Part shown: positions 44,489-53,459 of the stretch, piece after piece
Position numbering within the stretch: position 1 is the stretch's first letter
Layout: every line of letters begins with the position of its first letter
Assembly (NCBI RefSeq): GCF_048323675.1
Contig: NZ_JBLWFK010000002.1
Location: 1,178,001-1,242,000, forward strand
Reading direction: 5' to 3'
DNA from: Mangrovimicrobium sp048323675
GTDB lineage: Bacteria > Pseudomonadota > Gammaproteobacteria > Pseudomonadales > Halieaceae
DNA: 64,000 nt
Position numbers and translations under genes: made by a program
The notes under the pieces: model-generated
Database searches by the model: none
The model's input: only the letters and a program-made list of their open reading frames with translations
What the model was told of the DNA's origin: nothing

Positions 44489-47263
44489 GTGACACAGGAC
44501 GCAAGCAAGGGCTATCCCGCTACCGACCAGCTGCTCACGCAGGCAGCCCACCTGCTGCCCGTGGAAGAGCTCCTGTCGCAACTGGGCAGTGACGCAGCGC
44601 AGGGCCTGACCGCCGGGGAAGTCGCCAGGCGGCAGGCGCGCTTCGGACCCAACCTGCTCGAAGAGACCGGCCGCCAGCCCTTTTACCGCCTGGTGCTGCA
44701 CCAGTTTCGCGACCTCCTGATCCTGGTGCTGTTCGTCGCCGCGGGCCTGGCCTGGTATCTCGGCGATACCCGCGGCGCGACCGTGCTGCTGATGATTATC
44801 CTGGTCAACGCCGCGATCGGACTGTACCAGGAGTATCACGCCGAGGCCCTGCTGGAAAAATTGAAATCGATGATCAGCGGTAAAGCCCGGGTGGTGCGTG
44901 ACGGGGAAACCCGGGAAATAGAGGCGCAGGACCTGGTGCCGGGGGACATCGTACTGCTGGAGGAAGGGGCCGCAATCCCGGCGGACCTGCGCCTGCTCGA
45001 GGCGCGCGAACTGGCCACCAACGACTTCATGCTCACCGGGGAATCGGTACCGCAGAGCAAGGACCCGACCCTCCGGCCAGGCGCGCAGGCTGCCCTTTCC
45101 GACCGGGATAACCTGGTTTTCATGGGCACCAGCGTGGCCCGCGGCAGCGCGCGAGGTGTCGTCGTCGCCATCGGGATGACCAGCGCGATCGGCGAGATAG
45201 CCGGGATCGGCCAGACCATCCAGCGCGACCTGTCGCCCCTGCAGCGGGAGATGAACGCACTCGCGGGGATGCTGACGCGCATGGCCGGTGTGATCGCACT
45301 GGCCCTCTTCGCGATCAACGTCTTGCTGCGGGCGGACGAATTCGCCGACACAGCGGCCCTGGTCAATGCCAGCGCACTGTTCGCCATCGGCGTGGCGGCG
45401 GCCTGTGTTCCCCAGGGACTGCCGGCGCAGATCACCGTGGCGCTCTCATTGGGCGTCGGACGACTGGCGCGTGAAAATGCGGTGGTCAAACGCCTTTCCG
45501 CGGTGGAGACCCTGGGCTGTACCACAGTCATCTGCTCTGACAAGACCGGCACCATCACAGAAAACCAGATGACCATCGTCCGGGGCTGGAGGAATGGCCA
45601 CTGCTACGAGGTCAGCGGGGGAGGCTACGACCCGCAAGGCGAAATTCACGAAAACGGACAGCCACTCGCGGAACGTGAGCTGGAAGGCGCAAAGCATTTT
45701 TTCCAGCACGGCCTGCTGGCCAGTAACGGGCGCACCCACCCGCCGGACGAAGGCCACCCGGACTGGTACGCCCTGGGCGACCCCACCGAGGCCGCCTTTA
45801 CCCCACTGGCGATCAAGGCCGGGCTGGACCCCGAGGAACGCTTCGAGGGCTTCCCCCTGCTGGCCGAACTGGCCTTCGACAGCCGGCGCAAACGCATGAC
45901 CCTGGTGCGACGCCACAAAGGCAAGACCATCGGCTACATGAAAGGCGGGACACTGGCGGTACTCGAGGCCTGTAGCCATTACCAGAGCGACGGCGACATC
46001 CTGCCCCTCGACGCAGGATTGCGTGCAACGATCGAACAACAGATGGAGGCCTACAGCGCTGAATCACTGCGCGTGATCGCCCTCGCCTATCGCGACTTCC
46101 CGCCTGAACAGCGCGAATTTTCGGTCGAGGAATCGGAGCGGAATTTCGTCTTTGCCGGCCTGGTCGCCATGCTCGACCCGCCCCGCGAGGGCGTGCGCAG
46201 GGCCCTCGAGGAAGTGCGCGGCGCCCGGGTACGCATGTTCATGCTGACCGGCGACAGCCCGATCACCGCCACCGCCATCGGCGAACGCATCGGCATGCCC
46301 GACGGCGCTGTGCTCACCGGCGACGAACTCTCGCGAATGCCGGACCACGAGCTGCAGCGGGCGCTGGGCGGCGAATCGCTGATCCTCTCCCGCGTCTCGC
46401 CGCAGGACAAATACCGCGTGGTCAAACTGCTCAAAGCCATGGGCGAGGTGGTTGCGGTGACCGGCGACGGGGTCAACGACACCCTGTCCCTGAAGAGCGC
46501 GAACATCGGCGTAGCTATGGGCGAACAGGGTTCGGATGTCGCCAGGGAAGCGGCCGAGGTCGTGCTCACCGACGACGATCTCACCACACTGGTCGTCGCG
46601 GTGCGCGAGGGCCGCACCATCTTCCAGAATCTGAAGAATGTGATTCTCTCCTCGATCACCTCCAACATCGGCGAATTGAGCTGCGTTTGCCTGGGCTTCG
46701 CCGGGGCGGCCGCGGGACTGCCGATTCCCCTCACCGCGGTGCAGATCCTGTCGGTGGACCTGATCGGGGAAATGCTGCCGCTGATGGCGCTGACCTTCGA
46801 CCGCGCGGAACGGGAGCTGATGCACCAGGCGCCGCGCAAACTGGGCGCGCATATCATCGACCGTCCGCGACTGCTGGAACTCATCTTCTTCGGCAGCCTG
46901 ATGGGACTGGGGAGCTATTTCAGTTTTTACATGGTACTGGGTACCGGCGGCAGTACGGAAATGGCGCAGGCAGGGGCCTTCCTCGGCATCGTCCTGGTGC
47001 AGTACGTCAATATTCTCTCGCGGCGCAGCGCCGATTCGATTTTCAGTGCCCACCTGTTTACCAACCGGGCCCTGTGGCTGTCCCTGCTGTTTTCCTTTGC
47101 GCTGGTGGCGATCATCACCAGCGTTCCGCAAATCGGCCAGTGGTTCGATTTTCAGTCCTTGCGCCTGCACGACTGGACCTGGCCAGTCATCGCCGCGCTG
47201 GGTTACCTGGGCGTGATGGAAGTCAAGAAACGCGTGCTGAATCCCACGTCTAAAGCACACTGA
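44489..47263 (+). CDS. P2-type cation-transporting P-type ATPase
   Basis: 924-residue membrane pump. It has an N-terminal cation-ATPase domain (SQLGSDAAQGLTAGEVARRQ), the actuator LTGESVP near residue 185, the phosphorylation site CSDKTGTITENQM near 350, the hinge TGDSPITATAIGERIG near 587, GDGVNDTLSLKSANIGVAMG near 660, and six C-terminal helices. These fix it as a P2-type (Ca2+, Na+/K+-like) ATPase. The M4 ion-site motif reads CVPQGLPAQI near residue 307: the usual PEGLP Glu is Gln, and the hinge motif is GVNDTLSLK rather than GVNDAPALK. The ion is therefore uncertain. The start is GTG at 44489. Confidence 0.92.
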   Translation: MTQDASKGYPATDQLLTQAAHLLPVEELLSQLGSDAAQGLTAGEVARRQARFGPNLLEETGRQPFYRLVLHQFRDLLILVLFVAAGLAWYLGDTRGATVLLMIILVNAAIGLYQEYHAEALLEKLKSMISGKARVVRDGETREIEAQDLVPGDIVLLEEGAAIPADLRLLEARELATNDFMLTGESVPQSKDPTLRPGAQAALSDRDNLVFMGTSVARGSARGVVVAIGMTSAIGEIAGIGQTIQRDLSPLQREMNALAGMLTRMAGVIALALFAINVLLRADEFADTAALVNASALFAIGVAAACVPQGLPAQITVALSLGVGRLARENAVVKRLSAVETLGCTTVICSDKTGTITENQMTIVRGWRNGHCYEVSGGGYDPQGEIHENGQPLAERELEGAKHFFQHGLLASNGRTHPPDEGHPDWYALGDPTEAAFTPLAIKAGLDPEERFEGFPLLAELAFDSRRKRMTLVRRHKGKTIGYMKGGTLAVLEACSHYQSDGDILPLDAGLRATIEQQMEAYSAESLRVIALAYRDFPPEQREFSVEESERNFVFAGLVAMLDPPREGVRRALEEVRGARVRMFMLTGDSPITATAIGERIGMPDGAVLTGDELSRMPDHELQRALGGESLILSRVSPQDKYRVVKLLKAMGEVVAVTGDGVNDTLSLKSANIGVAMGEQGSDVAREAAEVVLTDDDLTTLVVAVREGRTIFQNLKNVILSSITSNIGELSCVCLGFAGAAAGLPIPLTAVQILSVDLIGEMLPLMALTFDRAERELMHQAPRKLGAHIIDRPRLLELIFFGSLMGLGSYFSFYMVLGTGGSTEMAQAGAFLGIVLVQYVNILSRRSADSIFSAHLFTNRALWLSLLFSFALVAIITSVPQIGQWFDFQSLRLHDWTWPVIAALGYLGVMEVKKRVLNPTSKAH

Positions 47264-47398
47264 CCGTTGACCCCGCGATTACCCATTCACCCCGGCCCGG
47301 TCTAGACTGTTCGGATGTACTAGCAACCTGGGGGCCACTACACCTGGAGACAGGTGCTGCCTCCTGCGTTTCGCCACGCCAATCCCCGGAGAAAGTTA

Positions 47399-48967
47399 AT
47401 GGACCGCGCCAGTATCGAGCGACTCTGCCGCCCCGGGGCCTTCGATCATTCCGTGGAAAACCTGGTCCTGCGTGAAACGCATATCTCCTGGATCATTCTC
47501 TGTGGGCCTTTCGCCTACAAACTGAAGAAGCCGGTGAACTTCGGATTCCTGGACTTTTCGACACTGGCGCAGCGCAAACATTTCTGCGACGAAGAGTTGC
47601 GGCTGAACCGCCGTTTCTCTCCCGAACTCTACCTCGCAGTAGTCCCCGTCACCGGCACGCCGGGGGAGCCGGTGATGAACCGGAGTGGAGCCGCAATCGA
47701 TTACGCGGTAAAAATGCACCGCTTCGACGAGGGCCAGTTACTGGACAACGTGGCGGCGCGCGGCGAACTGGACAGCGCGCTGGTTCGCAGTATCGGCCGC
47801 GAGATGGCCCGGCTGCACACGGAGCTCCCCCGCTGCTCACCCGACCCGGATGGCCGCGAACCCGGCACCCCGGCCGCCCTGCAAGCCGCGATGCTGCAGA
47901 ACTTCCAGCAGGTTCGCGCCTACCCGCTGCAGCCCGCAGAACGCCAGCAGCTCAGCGCGGTGGAGAACTGGTCCGGGGCGCGGCTGGACGCGCTGCTGCC
48001 CGCCATGCACCGGCGGATACGCGAGGGCTGGGTGATCGATGGTCACGGTGACAGCCATCTCGGCAACATGGTGATAGTCGAGGGTCGGCTGCGGCTCTTC
48101 GACTGTATCGAGTTCAACGCTGCGTTCCGCATTGTCGACAGTATTGCAGAAATCGCGCTGCTGGACATGGACCTCAACGCGCGCGGTCATCCGGCAGAGT
48201 CCCACCGCCTGCTCAGCGACTACCTGGAATACCGCGGGGATTTCGACGGGCTGGCCCTGCTGGATCTCTACCGCAGTTACTATGCCCTGGTGCGCGCCAA
48301 GGTGAACCTGCTGCGCCATCCGGCGGGCCGCCCGGGGCTCGCGGACAGCGAGGACTATGCAGAAATGCGCCGCTACCTCGGCCTGGCGTACCGCTACTGC
48401 CGGCCCCGCAGGCGTTTCCTCGTGATCACGCACGGCCTGTCGGGCAGCGGCAAGTCCACGGTCGCTGGCAAGCTGGTGGAGGCCTCCGGTGCCATACGCA
48501 TTCGCTCCGATGTCGAGCGCAAGCGACTGGCCGGACTGGCGCCCGAGCAACGCAGCCACCCGGAGGATACGCAAGCCATGTACAGCACGGCGATGTCCGT
48601 CAGGACCTTCGATCGTCTGGCGGACCTGGCCAGTACTATCCTGAACGCCGGCTTTGCGGTGATCGTCGATGGCACCTTCCTGCACCGCCACGTGCGCGAC
48701 GACTTTCGCCAACTCGCGGAGCGACTCGCGGTACCCTTCGCTATCGTCGATTGTATCGCCGATCCCGAGGAACTCAGGCGTCGGTTGCTGTTGCGCCAGC
48801 AGGGAGAGACCGATGCCTCGGAGGCCGACATCGCGGTGATGGAAATGCAGAGTGTCCAGCGCGAAGAGCTGTCGAACGACGAGCGAAAAGTCACCCTCAG
48901 TGTCGATTCCGGATCAGAACCGTCGCGCTTGTGGGAGGCACTGGAAAAGTTTCTTCGCAGCGCGTGA
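47399..48967 (+). CDS. Bifunctional aminoglycoside-phosphotransferase-like / AAA_33 kinase fusion
   Basis: 522-residue two-domain protein as in COG2187-COG0645 fusions. The N-terminal domain (about 1-330) is APH/protein-kinase-like, with the catalytic loop VIDGHGDSHLGNMVI and the metal-binding LFDCIEFNAAFRIVDS. The C-terminal P-loop kinase domain (about 340-520) has ITHGLSGSGKSTVAG near residue 346 and RIRSDVERKRLAGL. The start is at ATG 47399, with CGGAGA 7 bases upstream; the GTG at 47354 has no support. Substrates are unknown; linkage to antibiotic resistance should not be assumed from the family name. Confidence 0.9.
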   Translation: MDRASIERLCRPGAFDHSVENLVLRETHISWIILCGPFAYKLKKPVNFGFLDFSTLAQRKHFCDEELRLNRRFSPELYLAVVPVTGTPGEPVMNRSGAAIDYAVKMHRFDEGQLLDNVAARGELDSALVRSIGREMARLHTELPRCSPDPDGREPGTPAALQAAMLQNFQQVRAYPLQPAERQQLSAVENWSGARLDALLPAMHRRIREGWVIDGHGDSHLGNMVIVEGRLRLFDCIEFNAAFRIVDSIAEIALLDMDLNARGHPAESHRLLSDYLEYRGDFDGLALLDLYRSYYALVRAKVNLLRHPAGRPGLADSEDYAEMRRYLGLAYRYCRPRRRFLVITHGLSGSGKSTVAGKLVEASGAIRIRSDVERKRLAGLAPEQRSHPEDTQAMYSTAMSVRTFDRLADLASTILNAGFAVIVDGTFLHRHVRDDFRQLAERLAVPFAIVDCIADPEELRRRLLLRQQGETDASEADIAVMEMQSVQREELSNDERKVTLSVDSGSEPSRLWEALEKFLRSA

Positions 48968-49021
48968 GCCGCAGCAGCCCGCATATCAGGCACAGGATAC
49001 GCAAAACGTAACCAGAGGGTA

Positions 49022-50719
49022 TTACAGCCCCAGGCGTTCGATCTCCTGCTGCAACAAGGGGCTGGGCTTGCCCGCGGCGTGATGGCCGATGAGGAAGCCG
49101 TGGGTCATGCCGCGCGCATTGGATATGCCGCTTTGCATGACCGCGCCGGTCTCCATCCTCGCCATGGAGTTGCCGGCGACGTACAGGCCGGCGATCGGTT
49201 CGTTATCCCAGCCCAGCGCGCGGCAGTGGTGATCCGCCAGCAGGCCGGCGGCCGGTATCCCGCTGCCGCCCATCCGCTTCAACTCGACAGCGTAAAACGG
49301 CGGCCGGGACAGCGGGCCGAGATTGCCGTTGGGGTGGTGATTGGGATCGCCGCACATCGAGATACTCCAGCGGTGGGTGCCGCGACCAAAATCCGGATCT
49401 ACGCCTTTTTCGGCGTTGGCGTTGAACGCCGTGACGGTCGCCTCGAGCGCCGCCGCGTCGATGCCGATGGCAGCGGCCAGGCCCGCAATGGAATCCGCGC
49501 GGACACCCAGTCCCTCGGGCCAGTCCTGGCCGGGCATGATCGAGCCAAAGGGATATTTTTCCCTGGCCTGGCTGTCGAGAATCGCCCAGCAGGGAAAGTT
49601 CGGATGGGTCTGGGTCGCGCCGTCGATCTGGTCGATGGTGTAGTTGAACTGGCGGTAAAACGCCTCATTGCCAAAGCGCCGGCCGCTGCGATTGACGACG
49701 ATGGTGTGCGGCAGGCCGATGGACGCCATCGCGCTGCGCGGCATCGGTTCACCCGCCTCGGTTTCCTCCCCGGGAATAAAATAACCGACCAGGGTAATAT
49801 CGGGTACCCGTGCGACGCGCGCCCCGACCGGGCCGGCGAGTCGCAGGTTGGCGCCGTCGATGGTATTGATCACATAGGAAATCGGGTTGAGCTGCTGGCC
49901 CAGGGTCTTGTTGTACTCCTGGTTGCGCTCGTAACTGCTGACGGCGATGACGACACCGCGCCTGGCCCGCACAAACAGGTCCTGCCCCTCCCGGGTAGCG
50001 CGCACGCCGACGATGCGCTCACCGTCGCCGATCAGTTCCTCGACGTTGACGCCAGTATGCATCGGGATATCGCGATCGATCACCGCCTTGACGAAATAAC
50101 CCACCAGGCCGGGACCCAGGCAGCGGATGTCGTTGACCAGGCGCTCGCCCATGAGTTCGAAATCCCACTTCGCAATATTCGCGGTGCCGCCCGGCTTGTA
50201 CATGTCTTCGTGGGTCATGCCGAAGGGCACGATAGGCGACACCCGCGTGCGCGATTGCCAATCCCCCAGCGATTGCGCGGGAAAAGGCCGCACTTCGAGC
50301 ATGCGCCCCTCGGCAACGCTGTCGTCGTCGACGCCGTAGTAGTAATCCGGCAGGCCGCGGATAACCTCCATGTCGAGGCCTATCCGGTCCTCGAAATAGC
50401 GTAACGCCTCACGCGCATGGACCACCGTGTTGAGTATCAGGTAGTCGCTGGCGTAGCCCATCGACAGGCGCTTGAGATAGCGGAAGCCGGACTCCGGCGA
50501 ATCCTCCATCCCCAACGCCGCTGCCAGGTGATTGCCGGGAACCCAGACCTCGCCCAGGGACAGCGCGGTAACCCCGCCCACCTGGTCGGCGCGCTCCAGC
50601 ACGATGGCGCCGAGGCCCTCATCATGCGCAGTTACAGCCGCGGACAGGCCGCCGATACCCGAGCCGATAGAGACGACGTCGGTTTCCATATCCCACTTTG
50701 CGGGCAGATTTCTGATCAT
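49022..50719 (-). CDS. FAD-dependent dehydrogenase, 3-ketosteroid dehydrogenase/fumarate reductase type
   Basis: 565-residue flavoprotein. The N-terminal dinucleotide fold is VVSIGSGIGGLSAAVTAHDE, followed by VLERADQVGGVTALSLGEVWVPG. The C-terminal FAD part has AGLLADHHCRALGWDNEPIAG and LYVAGNSMARMETG. The overall plan is that of KstD-like dehydrogenases that desaturate ring ketones or acyl groups. The start at 50719 follows CCGGAG; 51 earlier codons of the frame overlap the LLM gene and are unlikely. It lies 43 bp after the LLM gene on the same strand. The substrate is unknown; KstD-type flavoproteins act on steroids, cyclohexanones and other unsaturated ketones. Confidence 0.9.
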   Translation of the reverse strand: MIRNLPAKWDMETDVVSIGSGIGGLSAAVTAHDEGLGAIVLERADQVGGVTALSLGEVWVPGNHLAAALGMEDSPESGFRYLKRLSMGYASDYLILNTVVHAREALRYFEDRIGLDMEVIRGLPDYYYGVDDDSVAEGRMLEVRPFPAQSLGDWQSRTRVSPIVPFGMTHEDMYKPGGTANIAKWDFELMGERLVNDIRCLGPGLVGYFVKAVIDRDIPMHTGVNVEELIGDGERIVGVRATREGQDLFVRARRGVVIAVSSYERNQEYNKTLGQQLNPISYVINTIDGANLRLAGPVGARVARVPDITLVGYFIPGEETEAGEPMPRSAMASIGLPHTIVVNRSGRRFGNEAFYRQFNYTIDQIDGATQTHPNFPCWAILDSQAREKYPFGSIMPGQDWPEGLGVRADSIAGLAAAIGIDAAALEATVTAFNANAEKGVDPDFGRGTHRWSISMCGDPNHHPNGNLGPLSRPPFYAVELKRMGGSGIPAAGLLADHHCRALGWDNEPIAGLYVAGNSMARMETGAVMQSGISNARGMTHGFLIGHHAAGKPSPLLQQEIERLGL

Positions 50720-50762
50720 GTCGGGCAGCTCCGGAAATTCTTCGATAAAGGCGTTGGCAGTT

Positions 50763-51821
50763 TCAGCCCTTGAGGTGTGGCAAAACCTTGTCGGCAAACA
50801 GTTTGGCCTGTTCGTACACCAGTTCGTAGGGCAGCCCGCCAAAACTGAAATTGCACAGCATTTCGTAATCACCGACCATCGACGCGCGTTCCAGGTGATG
50901 CTCGATCAGCCGCTCCGGCGTACCGATCATATTGCCGCCGATGTAGTCCTTATACGCCTTGTGCGCACCGCCCGCCGCCTCCGCCCTCTCCCCCATGTAG
51001 GCATAGGTGGAGTAGGACGGCAGGTTCTTGAAGTGGTCGCTCATGAACTCGTAGTGATTGGCGACCGTCTCGAACATCACGGAAAAATACCTGTCGCAAT
51101 ATTCCGTTACCCGCTTCTCGTCCTCGAAGCAGAGCATGAAATCCGAGATGATGAACGGCGGCGCCTGCTTGCCGTGCTTGCTCTCGAAGGTTTCACGGTA
51201 CTGGTTGATTTCCGGGATCGCCTTGCGCCAGTCGCCCTGGGAGAAACGCAGGGTCTTCAGGCCATAGTTGGCCGCCACTTCCACCGAGGACGGCGACATG
51301 GAGACCATCACCGTGCGGTCCTTGAATGACTTGAAGGGCCGGGGCCGGACTTCGGTGCGCGGAATCTTGTACCACCGGGTGTCCGCCTCGACGATACCGG
51401 TTTCGATGCCCTCCATGATGATCGCCGCGGCTTCGTCGAACATCTCTCTCGAATCGGCCAACTCGACCCCGAAAGACCTGAATTCGCGCCGGGCGGCGCC
51501 CCGTCCCATACCGGCGATCAGCCGTCCCCCGCAGAGGATATCCAGCTGCAGGAACTGCTCGACGACGCGCAGAGGGTTGTTCCAGGGAAGTATGACAGCT
51601 GCCGTGATGAGCTCGATACTGGTGGTTTTCGCTGCGATGTACGACAGCACACCGAAGGGATCGGGGCAGGCCGCGTAGTCGGTAAAATGGTGCTCCACCG
51701 GACCGACGAAATCGAAGCCCATGGCCTCCGCCTCGACGGCAAACTGCGTTTCCTGCATGAACGTCTTCACGTCCGGTTCACCATGCAGGTTCTGGTAGCC
51801 CAAATGAAGCCCTACTCGCAT
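50763..51821 (-). CDS. LLM-class flavin-dependent monooxygenase
   Basis: 352-residue bacterial luciferase-like (TIM barrel) enzyme using FMNH2 or F420. Landmarks are the N-terminal strand MRVGLHLGYQN, EAEAMGFDFVGPVEHHF, ELITAAVILPWNNPLRVVEQ, and the strand pair LCGGRLIAGMGRGAARREF. Near the C-terminus MIGTPERLIEHHLERASMVG is the typical 'G.pe.v...l' region. The start at 51821 follows GGAG; the 27 upstream codons of the frame fall in the promoter region. It is the first gene of a two-gene unit with the FAD dehydrogenase, with two operator-like repeats about 130-180 bp upstream. Confidence 0.93.
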   Translation of the reverse strand: MRVGLHLGYQNLHGEPDVKTFMQETQFAVEAEAMGFDFVGPVEHHFTDYAACPDPFGVLSYIAAKTTSIELITAAVILPWNNPLRVVEQFLQLDILCGGRLIAGMGRGAARREFRSFGVELADSREMFDEAAAIIMEGIETGIVEADTRWYKIPRTEVRPRPFKSFKDRTVMVSMSPSSVEVAANYGLKTLRFSQGDWRKAIPEINQYRETFESKHGKQAPPFIISDFMLCFEDEKRVTEYCDRYFSVMFETVANHYEFMSDHFKNLPSYSTYAYMGERAEAAGGAHKAYKDYIGGNMIGTPERLIEHHLERASMVGDYEMLCNFSFGGLPYELVYEQAKLFADKVLPHLKG

Positions 51822-51950
51822 ATTATTATCTCCGCACCTGCGGCCCGGCCCGCGCCACGGTGCCGCAGCGATTTCGATGCAGTTTTCCGGGGGCGGGCGC
51901 AACAGCAGTTGCTGTGGGGTTGCGCCCTGTCAAACACCTTCACGGCGTTT

Positions 51951-51973
51951 AATATCACTTTTAGAGTTTCATT
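51951..51973. promoter_or_regulatory. Regulon operator-like inverted repeat, copy A1
   Basis: AATATCACT-N5-AGTTTCATT (spacer TTTAG). The half-sites are imperfect mirror copies (6 of 9 match). It lies in the 336-bp divergent region between the LLM-FAD unit and the SnoaL-like gene, 130 bp upstream of the LLM start. The same element occurs at 51979, 56540 and 58978. Confidence 0.6.
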
Positions 51974-51978
51974 TAAAC

Positions 51979-52001
51979 AATATCACTTGGCCCGTTTCAT
52001 A
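51979..52001. promoter_or_regulatory. Regulon operator-like inverted repeat, copy A2
   Basis: AATATCACT-N5-CGTTTCATA, 28 bp downstream of copy A1 in the same orientation, so the two form a tandem pair. The right arm matches copy A1 at 7 of 9 positions. The 28-bp centre-to-centre spacing could place both repressors on nearly the same DNA face. Confidence 0.5.
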
Positions 52002-52157
52002 ACAAGCGGGGGATGGTGCCAATGCCGGGCGCAAAGCGCTCACCCGCCGCGGTGAAAATACCGGCGTCGAGCGGTGATACGGCAGCGCCATCATTCAATT
52101 AACCCGCATTCGGTGGCATGATTCCGGGCAAAGAATAACCAACTGGAGTACCCGCCA

Positions 52158-52658
52158 ATGGAAGACGCCCTGCAGCGCCTGCTCGATGAAGCGGCCATAA
52201 AGAAAGTCCAGCTCCGCTATTGCCGGGGGATCGACAGGATGGACTGGGAACTGGTGCGCTCCTGCTACCACCCCGATGCCATCGACGATCACGGCGAGTA
52301 CGTGGGTGGTATCGACGGGTTCATCGAGTACTGCAAGGCGGGCTGCCCGAATTTCGTCTCCACCACCCATTTCACCGGCAACCAGCTGGTAGAAGTGGAT
52401 GGCGACACGGCCTGGGCGGAACACTACGCCCGCGCCTACCATCGTGTCGCCGCGCAACCGGGCGGTCCGGAAAAAGACCTGGTGGTCAACACGCGCTATA
52501 TCGACCGCTACGAGCGGCGCGGCGGCGAGTGGCGTATCACCCGGCGGGTTGTCGTCGTCGATACCGACCGGGTGGACCCGGTGCTCGAACGCTGGGTCCC
52601 GGAAGAGCAGCTGCGCAGCAGGCGCGACCGGAGTGATCCTTCCTACCTGCCGGCCTGA
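52158..52658 (+). CDS. SnoaL-like/NTF2-fold protein
   Basis: 166-residue protein of the SnoaL_4 group: LLDEAAIKKVQLRYCRGIDR with DWELVRSCYHPDAIDDHGEY is the characteristic start, where the Tyr/Arg/Asp residues line the cone-shaped pocket, followed by TTHFTGNQLVEVDGDTAWAEH and a C-terminal RITRRVVVVDTD strand. Such proteins bind or isomerise small hydrophobic molecules, and many are found in aromatic or steroid degradation clusters. GGAG lies 9 bases before the ATG. It is divergent from the LLM-FAD unit across the tandem operators, and its stop overlaps the TetR stop by 16 bp. Confidence 0.9.
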   Translation: MEDALQRLLDEAAIKKVQLRYCRGIDRMDWELVRSCYHPDAIDDHGEYVGGIDGFIEYCKAGCPNFVSTTHFTGNQLVEVDGDTAWAEHYARAYHRVAAQPGGPEKDLVVNTRYIDRYERRGGEWRITRRVVVVDTDRVDPVLERWVPEEQLRSRRDRSDPSYLPA

Positions 52659-53335
52659 TCGTCGAGCACGCCGTGGAGGAAAAGCTTCACCGAATAACGC
52701 GCGTGCTCAGTGATTGAATCCCGGTCGAAGGTCATGCCCCAGGCTGTCAGGTTGGCCGGAGCACCGACGATAATGTTGAGGAAAGCAAAAGCGGCCCTGT
52801 CAGCGTCGAACGCGCTGCCACGCTTGCGTTGCATACGCCGCCGGAACAGGTCCGCCAGGTAATCCAGGGTCGGGCGGGTGCCCTGCTCATTGGTGAACGC
52901 GCCGATCTCGGGCATCCGGTAGGCTTCGGCGTTGGTGATGCGCAGCAGGCGCAGCCCGGCATCGGAGAGCATGTTCTCTACCAGCAGGCTGCCCACCCGC
53001 ACCAGGGTCTCGTCGAGGTCATCGGTTTCGGCGGAGCGCAGGCGTTCCGTGGGGATGATCCAGGCGTCGATCGCGCGCTGCAGGACTGCCTTGAACAGCG
53101 CCTTCTTGTCACCGTAGTGACTGTAGATAGTTCGCTTCGCCATCCCCAGTGATGCGGCGATATCGTCCATGGTGGTGTGCTGGTAACCCTTTTCCGAAAA
53201 CAGGTCCAGGGCGCTGTCCAGCAACTCGACATGCCGCGACATGGACTGGGATTTGGTCGGCCTGCCGGGGCCGGGTCTCGCTGCCTTTTTCCTGCTGTCC
53301 GCGCGTTTCTTGCCGGCTTTTTTTTCAGTAGTCAC
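52643..53335 (-). CDS. TetR/AcrR family regulator, candidate regulator of the catabolic cluster
   Basis: 230-residue repressor-type protein. A basic N-terminal tail rich in Lys/Arg (KKAGKKRADSRKKAARPGPG, then GRPTK) precedes the helix-turn-helix (LLDSALDLFSEKGYQHTTMD, DIAASLGMAKRTIYSHYGDK). The C-terminal domain ends with ARYSVKLFLHGVL, as in the AefR-like group. The start is set at GTG 53335 with GGGA upstream; a TTG at 53407 would add 24 residues. It is the last gene on the minus strand after Rieske - CMD - amidohydrolase, in a cluster where one operator-like repeat precedes each unit; it probably controls them and itself. Confidence 0.88.
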   Translation of the reverse strand: MTTEKKAGKKRADSRKKAARPGPGRPTKSQSMSRHVELLDSALDLFSEKGYQHTTMDDIAASLGMAKRTIYSHYGDKKALFKAVLQRAIDAWIIPTERLRSAETDDLDETLVRVGSLLVENMLSDAGLRLLRITNAEAYRMPEIGAFTNEQGTRPTLDYLADLFRRRMQRKRGSAFDADRAAFAFLNIIVGAPANLTAWGMTFDRDSITEHARYSVKLFLHGVLDDQAGR

Positions 53336-53459
53336 AGCGTCCCAGTCGAAGTCGTTGCGAAATGCGGGTATGCGCTCGAGTCTATGGAAGTTGGCCGAAG
53401 CTGGCAACCTGGCCGCAGTGCCGGGGGCGGCGGCCTTCGCTGCCGCGTATCCCGGCGTA

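Noticed and set aside
47264..47398. TTGACC at 47267 as a -35 for the kinase fusion
   Set aside because: The nearest -10-like element (TAGACT at 47303) is 30 bp away, far outside the 16-18 bp range.
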